From: Quisquiliibacterium transsilvanicum
GTDB lineage: Bacteria > Pseudomonadota > Gammaproteobacteria > Burkholderiales > Burkholderiaceae_E
DNA: 64,000 nt
Assembly (NCBI RefSeq): GCF_014202215.1
Contig: NZ_JACHGB010000004.1
Coordinates: forward strand, 97,160-161,159
Direction: 5' to 3'
The first letter of the stretch is position 1. Every line of letters starts with the position of its first letter. The notes beneath the pieces are model-generated. The model was not told the origin of the DNA, did not search any database, and saw only the letters and a list, made by a program, of their open reading frames with translations. A program made the position numbers and the translations under genes. Positions 34,918 to 43,624 of the stretch are shown here, piece after piece.

Positions 34918-37900
34918 ATGGGAGCCCCCGGAGAAATCCACGGCCGCGCGCAGACGCTGGACGACAAGTACCAGGCCCGGGAGGGCTGGCTCTACATGAC
35001 CGGCATCCAGGCGCTGGTGCGTCTGCCGATGCAGCAGCGCCAGCGCGACCTCGCCGCCGGTCATGACACCGGCGGCTACATCTCGGGCTACCGCGGCTCG
35101 CCGCTGGGGCGCTACGACATGGAGCTCTGGGCGGCCGCCGAGCGCCTGAAGGAGCACAAGGTGGTGTTCCGGTCAGGCCTGAACGAGGATCTGGCGGCCA
35201 CCGCGATCTGGGGCTCGCAGTACGTGGGCCTGTTCCCGGGCGCGAAGGTCGATGGCGTCTTCGGCATCTGGTACGGCAAGGGCCCCGGTGTCGACCGCTC
35301 CGGCGACGCGCTGCGCCACGCCAACATGGCAGGCACCCGGCCGCTGGGCGGCGTGGTCGCGCTGGCTGGCGACGACCACGGCGTGAAGTCGTCCACCGTG
35401 GCCAACTTCTCCGACCAGATGTTCATCGCGGTGGGCATGCCGGTGCTCTATCCGTCGAACACCCAGGAACTGCTCGACTTCGGCCTGCACGGCTTCGCGC
35501 TGTCGCGATTCTCGGGTTGCTGGGTCGGCATGAAGGTGGTCACCGACGTCGTCGAGGGCGGCGGCTCGGTCTGGGTGGCGCCCGATTCACCGAAGGTCGT
35601 GCTGCCCGCGGACTTCCCGATGCCGCCCGGCGGGCTCAACAGCCGCGCGGTGGACATGGGCATCCCGCAGGAAGACCGCCTCTACCACCACAAGCTGCAC
35701 GCCGCGCTCGCCTACGCGCGGCTCAACGGGCTCAACCGGGTGACGATGGGCGGCGCGGGTGCGCGAGTCGGCATCGTCTCGGCCGGCAAGGCCTACCAGG
35801 ACGTGCTGCAGGCGCTGATGGGCCTGGGCATCGACGATGCGCGGGCCCGCGCGCTCGGGCTCAAGGTGCTCAAGATCGGCATGACCTGGCCGCTCGATCC
35901 CGAGATCGTGCGCGAGTTCGCGCAGGGGCTGGACACGCTGGTGGTGATCGAGGAGAAGCGGCCGGTTCTCGAGGAGCAGGTGCGCGCGGTGCTCTACGGC
36001 ACGCCGCACCAGCCGGCGATCGTCGGCAAGCATTTCGGCGGGCATCCCTTCGAGGCGCAGCGCGCGCCGATGGCGATCCCCAATGCCGGCGAGACCAACC
36101 CGGCGATGGTGGCCGCGGTGCTGGCGAAGGCGCTGGGGCTGCCGCAGCCGCAGGAGGCCGTCCAGGCGCTGTCGGGCGCGGCGGCGGGCGGGCTGGCGCT
36201 GCCGGCGGCACAGGCTGCGGCGCTCCCCGCTGCGGCACAGACAGCGCCGCTTCCGGTCGCGGCGCAGGCCGCGGGGGCCCCGGTGCGCATGCCCGGCTTC
36301 TGCTCGGGCTGCCCGCACAACCGCTCCACGCGCCTGCCCGAGGGCAGCCGGGCGCTGGCCGGCATCGGCTGCCACTCGATGGCGCTGCTGATGGATCCGC
36401 TCACCACCACGACCATCTCGCACATGGGCGCCGAGGGCGTGATGTGGCTGGGCCAGCATCCCTTCACCGAGGAGAAGCACGTCTTCGCCAACCTCGGGGA
36501 CGGCACCTATGCGCACTCGGGCTTCCTGGCGGTTCGCCAGGCGATCGCCGCGCACGTGCCGCTCACCTACAAGATCCTGTTCAACGGCTTCGTCTCGATG
36601 ACCGGCGGGCAGGCGGTGGAGGGCGACATCGGCGTCTCGACCATCCTGCACGAGCTCGCCGCCGAGGGTGTCAGGAAGATGGCCCTGGTCACCGACGATC
36701 CCGCCAAGTACGAGGGCGTCGCGCTGCCGCCGGGGGTGCCGGTTCGCCACCGCAGCGAGCTTGAGGCGGTGCAGCGCGAGTTCCGCGAATATCCGGACGT
36801 GTCGGTGATCGTCTACGAGCAGCCCTGCGCCACCGAGCGGCGGCGGCTGCGCAAGCGCGGCAAGTGGGAGGATCCGCAGCGCCGCAACTTCATCAACGCG
36901 GCGGTCTGCGAGGGCTGCGGCGACTGCGGCAAGGCCTCCAACTGCATGTCGGTGGAGCCGCTGGAGACCGAGTTCGGCCGCAAGCGCCGCATCAACCAGT
37001 CCACCTGCAACAAGGACTATTCCTGCGTCGAAGGCTTCTGCCCGAGCTTCGTGTCGGTCGAGGGCGGCCAGCTGCGCAAGGCCGTGCCCGCCGCGGGCCC
37101 GGCGGGCGCCGGCCTGCAGGCGGACGACGGGGCCTTCGCAGGGCTGCCCGAGCCTTCGGTGCCCCAGCCCACCCGGCCCTTCAACGTGCTGATCGGCGGC
37201 ATCGGCGGCACCGGCGTGGTCACCATCGGGCAGACGCTGGCGGTCGCTGCGCACCTAGAAGGGCTCTACAGCTCCAACCTCGACGTCACCGGCCTCGCGC
37301 AGAAGTACGGCGCGGTGCTCTCGCACGTTCGCATCGCGGCGCGCTCCGAGGACCTGCACGGCACGCGCATCGCACCCGGCGAGGCGGACACCCTGGTCGG
37401 CTGCGACCTGATCGTCGCCGCCGGCGACGAGTCGATGTCCAAGCTGAGCGCCGGCCGCAGCCGCGGCGTGGTCTGCACCGACCTGATCCCCACCGGCGAG
37501 TTCGCGCGCAATCCCGACTGGCGGATCGACGCGGGCGCGCTGTCGGCCCGGCTCTCGGCGGTGCTCGGCGACGACCTGCTGCTGCTCGAGGGGCAGCGCC
37601 TGGCCACTGCGCTGATGGGCGACTCGATCGCAGCCAACATGTTCATGCTGGGCGCGGCCTGGCAGCGCGGGCAGATCCCGCTGTCGCTGGCCTCGATCGA
37701 TCGGGCGATCGAGCTCAATGGCGTCGCGGTCGAGCTCAACCGCCGCGCCTTCCTCTGGGGGCGGCGCGCGGCGCACGACCCCGCGGCGGTCGAGGAGCGC
37801 GCCGCGCGCATGGGCTCCAAGGTGCTGCAGTTCGTGCCGCGCAGCCGCCAGACGCTGGAGGACATCGTCGAGCGGCGGGTGCGCGAACTCACCGACTACC

Positions 37901-38520
37901 AGGATGCTGCGTACGCGCGACGCTACTCGGCGATGGTCGAGCGCGTGCGCCGCGCGGAGGATGCGCTTGGGCAGGCGCTCGGCAAGGACGGCGACGCGCT
38001 GTCGCGGGCGGTGGCCCGCTATCACTTCAAGCTGCTGGCCGCCAAGGACGAGTTCGAGGTGGCGCGGCTGTACTCCCGGCCGCAGTTCCGCGAGGAGCTT
38101 GCCCAGGCCTTCGAGGGCGACTACAAGCTCAAGTTCCACGTGGGCGCCTGGCCCTTCGCGCGCAAGGATCCTGCGACCGGCAAGCCGGTCAAGCGCGAGG
38201 TCGGCCCATGGCTGATGAGCGCCTTCGGCGTGATGGCCCGGCTGCGCTTCCTGCGGGGCAGCGTGCTCGACCCCTTCCGCAATTCGGCCGAGCGGCGGCT
38301 GAACCGCGCGCTGCTCGAGCAGTACGAGCAGGACCTGGAGCGGGTGCTCGCCGGGCTCACGGCGGACAGGCACGCGGTGGCGGTGCGGATCGCGTCGCTG
38401 CCGGAGAAGATCCGCGGCTACGGCCACGTGCGCGAGGAGCATGCGGCGGCGGTCGCCCCCGAGCGCGAGCGGCTGCTGGAGGAGTTCTCGGCCACCGGCG
38501 TGCAGCGCGCCGCCGCGTAG
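34918..38520 (+). CDS. Fused indolepyruvate/2-oxoacid ferredoxin oxidoreductase
   Basis: A 1200-residue single-chain enzyme, alpha, beta and gamma parts combined. The start at 34918 has GGAAGGAGA just upstream. The N-terminal pyrimidine-binding part has GGYISGYRGSPLGRYDMELW. A TPP-binding region contains GDGTYAHSGFLAVRQA and a second half around FNGFVSMTGGQAVEGD. A ferredoxin-like cluster has C664, C667, C670 and C675 (CEGCGDCGKASNC) with later CNKDYSCVEGFC. The C-terminal gamma domain starts with GGIGGTGVVTIGQTLA. It oxidatively decarboxylates aryl- or branched 2-oxoacids to acyl-CoA. An Ala/Pro-rich linker (about 435-465) separates domains. Confidence 0.93.
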   Translation: MGAPGEIHGRAQTLDDKYQAREGWLYMTGIQALVRLPMQQRQRDLAAGHDTGGYISGYRGSPLGRYDMELWAAAERLKEHKVVFRSGLNEDLAATAIWGSQYVGLFPGAKVDGVFGIWYGKGPGVDRSGDALRHANMAGTRPLGGVVALAGDDHGVKSSTVANFSDQMFIAVGMPVLYPSNTQELLDFGLHGFALSRFSGCWVGMKVVTDVVEGGGSVWVAPDSPKVVLPADFPMPPGGLNSRAVDMGIPQEDRLYHHKLHAALAYARLNGLNRVTMGGAGARVGIVSAGKAYQDVLQALMGLGIDDARARALGLKVLKIGMTWPLDPEIVREFAQGLDTLVVIEEKRPVLEEQVRAVLYGTPHQPAIVGKHFGGHPFEAQRAPMAIPNAGETNPAMVAAVLAKALGLPQPQEAVQALSGAAAGGLALPAAQAAALPAAAQTAPLPVAAQAAGAPVRMPGFCSGCPHNRSTRLPEGSRALAGIGCHSMALLMDPLTTTTISHMGAEGVMWLGQHPFTEEKHVFANLGDGTYAHSGFLAVRQAIAAHVPLTYKILFNGFVSMTGGQAVEGDIGVSTILHELAAEGVRKMALVTDDPAKYEGVALPPGVPVRHRSELEAVQREFREYPDVSVIVYEQPCATERRRLRKRGKWEDPQRRNFINAAVCEGCGDCGKASNCMSVEPLETEFGRKRRINQSTCNKDYSCVEGFCPSFVSVEGGQLRKAVPAAGPAGAGLQADDGAFAGLPEPSVPQPTRPFNVLIGGIGGTGVVTIGQTLAVAAHLEGLYSSNLDVTGLAQKYGAVLSHVRIAARSEDLHGTRIAPGEADTLVGCDLIVAAGDESMSKLSAGRSRGVVCTDLIPTGEFARNPDWRIDAGALSARLSAVLGDDLLLLEGQRLATALMGDSIAANMFMLGAAWQRGQIPLSLASIDRAIELNGVAVELNRRAFLWGRRAAHDPAAVEERAARMGSKVLQFVPRSRQTLEDIVERRVRELTDYQDAAYARRYSAMVERVRRAEDALGQALGKDGDALSRAVARYHFKLLAAKDEFEVARLYSRPQFREELAQAFEGDYKLKFHVGAWPFARKDPATGKPVKREVGPWLMSAFGVMARLRFLRGSVLDPFRNSAERRLNRALLEQYEQDLERVLAGLTADRHAVAVRIASLPEKIRGYGHVREEHAAAVAPERERLLEEFSATGVQRAAA

Positions 38521-38537
38521 ATCCCGAGGAGAAACGG

Positions 38538-39926
38538 ATGATCAGCGAAACCCTGCGCGCCGAGCTGCGCGCCGCATTGCCCCCGGAGACCTTCGTCGAG
38601 GGCGATGCGCTCGCCGGGCGCGCCGCCGGCTGGAGCCGGCGCGACGGCATCCAGGCCGCGCTGCTGGCGCGGCCCGCGAGCACCGACGAGGTGGCCGCGG
38701 TGCTGCGCATCTGCCATGCGCATCGCCAGCCGGTGATCACCCACGGCGGGCTCACCGGGCTGGTCCACGGCGCCGACACCACGCCGTCGGACCTGGTCCT
38801 TTCCACCGAGCGGCTGCGCGCCATCGAGTCGATCGATCCGGCGCAGCGCGTGGCGGTGGTGCAGTCCGGCGTCACGCTGCAGGCGGTGCAGGAGGCCGCC
38901 GATGCGCAGGGGCTGGCCTTCCCGCTGGACCTCGGTTCGCGCGGCTCGGCCACGATCGGCGGCAATGCGTCGACCAATGCGGGCGGCAACCGCGTGGTCC
39001 GCTACGGCATGACGCGCGACATGATCCTCGGCGTCGAGGCGGTGCTCGCCGACGGCACCGTCATCCCGGCGATGAACCGGCTGATCAAGAACAACGCGGG
39101 CTACGACCTGAAGCACCTGTTCATCGGCTCCGAGGGCACGCTCGGGGTGATCACACGGCTGGTGTTGCGGCTGCGCGAGAAACCCGCGCGCCAGGACGTG
39201 GCGATGGTGGCGGTGCCGGGATTCGACGAGATCGTCGCGCTGCTCAAGCACATGGACCGCGCGCTGGGCGGTTCGCTGTCCGCCTTCGAGGCGATGTGGC
39301 CCGAGTTCTACGAGCTGGTGACCACGCCGCCGGCCAAGGGCCGGCCGCCGGTGCCCCACGGCCATCCGCTGTACGCGCTGATCGAATGCTCGGGAGGCGG
39401 CTCGCCCGCCGATGCCGAGCGCTTCTCGTCGGCGCTGGAGCAGGCGATGGAGCAGGGTCTCGTCGCGGACGCCGCCATCGCGCAGTCGCAGGCCGAGGCC
39501 GCTGCGATCTGGGCGCTGCGCGACGACGTCGGCCAGACGATGCGCGACTCCCCGCCGGTGACCTTCGACGTCTCGCTGCCCATCGACCGGATGCCGGGAT
39601 ACCTGGACGAGGTGCGTCCGGCGCTCGCGAAGCGTTTTCCCGGCTCGCTGCTGTGGGTCTTCGGCCACCTGGGCGACGGCAACCTGCACCTGGTGCTCAA
39701 GCCCGCAATGCCGGCCAGCCAGGCCCGGCCGGACGCGGAGGCGATCGTCTATTCGGCGCTGCGCGCGCTGGGCGGATCGGTGTCGGCCGAGCACGGCATC
39801 GGTTTCGAGAAGAAGGCCTGGCTTGACGTGTCGCGCAGCCCCGCCGAGATCGAGCTGATGCGCAGCCTCAAGGCCTGTCTCGATCCGCAGGGCATCCTGA
39901 ATCCCGGGCGCATCTTCTCGCTGTAA
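38538..39926 (+). CDS. FAD-linked oxidase (GlcD/D-2-hydroxyacid dehydrogenase family)
   Basis: A 462-residue flavoprotein. The FAD-binding PP-loop region reads PVITHGGLTGLVHGADT, followed by LGSRGSATIGGNASTNAGGN and the cap region. The C-terminus has the conserved HLGDGNLHLVL and SAEHGIGFEKK. It oxidises D-2-hydroxyacids such as lactate, glycolate or 2-hydroxyglutarate and passes electrons to the respiratory chain; the exact substrate is unknown. GAGGAGAAACGG precedes the ATG. Confidence 0.93.
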   Translation: MISETLRAELRAALPPETFVEGDALAGRAAGWSRRDGIQAALLARPASTDEVAAVLRICHAHRQPVITHGGLTGLVHGADTTPSDLVLSTERLRAIESIDPAQRVAVVQSGVTLQAVQEAADAQGLAFPLDLGSRGSATIGGNASTNAGGNRVVRYGMTRDMILGVEAVLADGTVIPAMNRLIKNNAGYDLKHLFIGSEGTLGVITRLVLRLREKPARQDVAMVAVPGFDEIVALLKHMDRALGGSLSAFEAMWPEFYELVTTPPAKGRPPVPHGHPLYALIECSGGGSPADAERFSSALEQAMEQGLVADAAIAQSQAEAAAIWALRDDVGQTMRDSPPVTFDVSLPIDRMPGYLDEVRPALAKRFPGSLLWVFGHLGDGNLHLVLKPAMPASQARPDAEAIVYSALRALGGSVSAEHGIGFEKKAWLDVSRSPAEIELMRSLKACLDPQGILNPGRIFSL

Positions 39927-39966
39927 GCTTCGCCGGCTTCCGATTCAGCGAACTGAGAGTGCATCG

Positions 39967-41118
39967 ATGCCCCGGACCTGGGTTCCCGCCACCTTCGACG
40001 ACTATCGCGCGATGGCGCGGGCGCGGCTGCCGCGGCAGCTCTTCGAGTACATCGACGGCGGCGCGCACGGCGAGCTGACGCTGCGCGCCAACGCCGCGGA
40101 CCTGGACGTGCTGAGGCTGCGCCAGCGCGTGCTGCGCAACGTGGAGCAGGTGGACCTGCGCACCACGGTGCTCGGGCGCGAGTGGCCGATGCCGCTGGGC
40201 CTGGCGCCCGTTGGGCTGGCCGGCATGATGCGCCGGCGCGGCGAGACCCAGGCGGTGCGAGCGGCCAATGCCGCCGGCGTCACCTGGTGCCTGAGCACGG
40301 TGGGCCTGTGCTCGATCGAGGAGGTGGCCGGCGCGGCCAGCGCCCCCTTCTGGTTCCAGCTCTACATGATGCGCGACCGCGGTTTCGTCGCCGAGCTGAT
40401 CTCGCGCGCCAAGGCGGCGCGCTGCGAGGCGCTGGTGGTGACCGTGGACCTGGCGGTGCCGGGCCTGCGCTTCAAGGACGTGCGCAACGGCATGACCGGG
40501 GGGCTGTCGGCGGCCGCGAAGCTGGCGGTGAACCTGGAGCGCGCCAGCCGGGTGCGCTGGATCGCCGACGTGGTATTGGGCGGCGGGCCGCTGGTGTTCG
40601 GAACGCTGGCCTCGAAACTGCCGGAGGCCAGGAGCCTGCCCGAGTTCCACGACTTCGTTCGCAGGAACTTCGACCCCACGGTGAGCTGGCAGGACATCGA
40701 CTGGATCCGGTCGCAGTGGGACGGGCCGATCGTCATCAAGGGGGTGATGGACCCGGAGGATGCGCGCTCGGCCGCGTCGGCCGGAGCGCAGGCGATCGTC
40801 GTGTCCAACCACGGCGGGCGCCAGCTCGACGGCGCCCCGTCGACGATCGCTGCCCTGCCGGCGATCGCGGACGCGGTCGGCGACCGGGTGGACGTGCTGG
40901 TCGACGGCGGCATCCGCGGCGGGCTCGACGTGATGAAGGCGCTGGCCTGCGGCGCGCGCGCCGCGCTGATGGGGCGCGCCTGGGTGTTCGCGCTGGCCGC
41001 GATGGGCGAGGCCGGCGTGGCCCGGCTGCTGGAGGCCGCGCGCAACGAGCTGCGCGTGTCGCTCGCGCTGGCCGGGATCGACGCCGCCCGCAAGGTGGAT
41101 CGGAACAGCCTCTTCTGA
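39967..41118 (+). CDS. FMN-dependent alpha-hydroxy-acid oxidase (LldD family)
   Basis: A 383-residue TIM-barrel flavoenzyme. FEYIDGGAHGELTLRAN, GLAPVGLAGMMRRRGE, IVIKGVMDPEDA and SNHGGRQLDGAPSTI are the usual motifs; His of SNHGGRQ is the catalytic base. It oxidises L-2-hydroxyacids such as L-lactate or mandelate. Together with the upstream D-hydroxyacid oxidase it suggests use of both stereoisomers. Confidence 0.93.
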   Translation: MPRTWVPATFDDYRAMARARLPRQLFEYIDGGAHGELTLRANAADLDVLRLRQRVLRNVEQVDLRTTVLGREWPMPLGLAPVGLAGMMRRRGETQAVRAANAAGVTWCLSTVGLCSIEEVAGAASAPFWFQLYMMRDRGFVAELISRAKAARCEALVVTVDLAVPGLRFKDVRNGMTGGLSAAAKLAVNLERASRVRWIADVVLGGGPLVFGTLASKLPEARSLPEFHDFVRRNFDPTVSWQDIDWIRSQWDGPIVIKGVMDPEDARSAASAGAQAIVVSNHGGRQLDGAPSTIAALPAIADAVGDRVDVLVDGGIRGGLDVMKALACGARAALMGRAWVFALAAMGEAGVARLLEAARNELRVSLALAGIDAARKVDRNSLF

Positions 41119-41260
41119 CGATTTCCGGGTTTTCGGATTGCCCGCCGCCGGGCGGCGTGCGTGCGCGCCCTGGGGGCGTGCCGGGCTCCCTTAAACTGCC
41201 TCAGTCCCCCGGGGCGGCCCGGCAGGCTGCGCCCCGGCCGCACTTGACGGAGAAACCACG

Positions 41261-42160
41261 ATGGCCGAAGCCAGCCCCGCCGCCGCTCCCGGCGCCGACC
41301 ACGAGATCACCTGGCACGAGGACTGCGCGGTCTTCCGCATCCGCCGTCCCCGCAGCCTGAACGCGCTGACCAAGGGCGTGCTCGAGGCGCTGTCGGCCTG
41401 CCTCGACGAAGTCGAGGCGCGTGGCGTGCGGGCGCTGGTCATCGTCGGCGATGGCGAGAAGGCCTTCTGCGCCGGCACCGACCTCGCCGAGCTCACCACC
41501 CTGTCCGACGAGGCGCGGCACGCCAAGACCGGCTTCGCGCGCGATCTGCTCGTCCGGCTGCACCGCTCGAAGGTGGTCAGCGTGGCGGCGGTCAACGGCC
41601 TGGCCTTCGGCGGCGGAATGGAGCTGGCGCTGGCCTGCACCTTCCGCATCGCCGCGCCGCACGCAAGCTTCGCGCTGCCCGAGGTGAAGCTGGGCGTGTT
41701 CCCGGTCTACGGCGGCACGCAGTTCCTGCCGGCCGTGATCGGCCAGGCGCGTGCCGTGGACATGATGATCACCGGCCGCACCGTCGACTGCGCCGAGGCG
41801 CTTTCGATGGGGCTGGTCAGCCGCGTGGCGGTGCCCGGCGGCGCGCCGGCCGCCGGTGGCGCAGCACAGTCGCTGCTGGCGGCGCATGCCGCGCTCGCGG
41901 CTTCGGGCAGCGCGCCCGCGCGCATGGGCGGCGACGAGCTGGTCGCGCAGGCGATCGCGCTGGCGCGCAGCGTCACCTGCTGGAGCGGCGTGGCGGTGGA
42001 GGCCATCCGCGCGAGCGTGCAGGCCGCGGGCCCGGTAGTCACTGACGAGGGGCTGGCGGCCGAGGAGGCGCAGTCCCGGCGCGTGATGGCCAGCGAAGAC
42101 GGCAAGGAAGGCGTGCGCGCCTTCGTCGAGAAGCGGCCGCCGGTGTTCCGCAACCGCTGA
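41261..42160 (+). CDS. Enoyl-CoA hydratase/isomerase family protein
   Basis: A 299-residue crotonase-fold protein. FRIRRPRSLNALTKGVLEAL, GDGEKAFCAGTDLAEL, NGLAFGGGMELALAC (oxyanion hole and Glu) and FALPEVKLGVFPVYGGTQ (second Glu) are in order. It hydrates 2-enoyl-CoA or isomerises related substrates. The C-terminal helical part is slightly expanded by Ala-rich text. It may work with the nitronate monooxygenase or the acyl-CoA products of the oxidoreductase upstream, by context only. Confidence 0.9.
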   Translation: MAEASPAAAPGADHEITWHEDCAVFRIRRPRSLNALTKGVLEALSACLDEVEARGVRALVIVGDGEKAFCAGTDLAELTTLSDEARHAKTGFARDLLVRLHRSKVVSVAAVNGLAFGGGMELALACTFRIAAPHASFALPEVKLGVFPVYGGTQFLPAVIGQARAVDMMITGRTVDCAEALSMGLVSRVAVPGGAPAAGGAAQSLLAAHAALAASGSAPARMGGDELVAQAIALARSVTCWSGVAVEAIRASVQAAGPVVTDEGLAAEEAQSRRVMASEDGKEGVRAFVEKRPPVFRNR

Positions 42161-42182
42161 TTCCGCAGACAGAATCCATTGA

Positions 42183-43184
<1,002 letters not shown>

Positions 43185-43526
43185 TCCGGCCGCATCCCGG
43201 GCGCCGGCCCCGCGGCTTCCTGCCGCACCGGCGCACCGGGGTCGACAGTGTGGTGCCCGTCTCGTGCGGGCTGACCACGCCCGAACGGCAGGCGAGCCCT
43301 CCGGCGCAGTTCCGTGAGCGCCTGCAGCGCTCGAGCGCAGCTTCTCCCCTCCCCCTTGCACGGCGCCCACAGACGCGCCTGATCCAACTGCCGCAAGCGG
43401 AGTCCTCGATGCGCATGCATCGGCGGATGCGCTCCGCGGCGCACGTGTCATGCCCGGCCTGCGACTGTTTCCAGAGATGCCCGCTGCGCGCTGCGAGCGC
43501 CGTGAGGCGCGGCGTCGATACTGCGT
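43185..43526. other. Non-coding gap upstream of the Cas12-like gene
   Basis: This stretch holds no supported gene and no CRISPR-like periodic repeats. It contains several hairpins: GTGGT-g-CCCG ... CGGG-ctg-ACCAC at 43250-43278, CGATGC/GCATCG with a 4-nt loop near 43408-43423, and GCGGA/TCCGC nearby. These may be the terminator of the metabolic operon or an undescribed RNA. Confidence 0.5.
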
Positions 43527-43555
43527 TTGCGACAGAGTGTTAAATCGTGTAAAAC
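43527..43555 (+). promoter_or_regulatory. Sigma-70-type promoter of the Cas12-like gene
   Basis: TTGCGA at 43527-43532 and TAAAAC at 43550-43555 are separated by exactly 17 bp, each matching 4 of 6 consensus bases. The predicted start, about 43562, lies at the left edge of the nested dyad. The surrounding 90 bp are markedly AT-richer than neighbouring sequence. Confidence 0.5.
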
Positions 43556-43559
43556 ACAA

Positions 43560-43603
43560 ATCAACAGCGACTTCGAATCAAACGAAATTGATTGCGTGTT
43601 GAT
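43560..43603 (+). promoter_or_regulatory. Nested dyad in the leader of the Cas12-like gene
   Basis: Outer arms ATCAACA (43560-43566) and TGTTGAT (43597-43603) enclose inner arms AATCAA (43576-43581) and TTGATT (43588-43593) around ACGAAA. Located right after the predicted transcription start and 21 bp before the ATG, it could be an operator, a leader hairpin controlling translation, or a protein-binding RNA structure. Confidence 0.55.
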
Positions 43604-43624
43604 CGTGGTTGCTGGGACGAAGGG

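Noticed and set aside
35587..37254. 555-codon minus-strand frame opposite the 2-oxoacid oxidoreductase
   Set aside because: No family resemblance; the plus-strand gene is clear.
36864..38537. Extended N-terminus of the FAD-linked oxidase overlapping the oxidoreductase
   Set aside because: The extension is low-complexity text in the wrong frame of the upstream gene; ATG 38538 has a GAGGAGA site and the correct family start.
43185..43560. Possible CRISPR array next to the Cas12-like gene
   Set aside because: I looked for repeats of 20 bp or more at 55-75 bp spacing on both strands here and at 47438-47705 and found none; only isolated hairpins are present.
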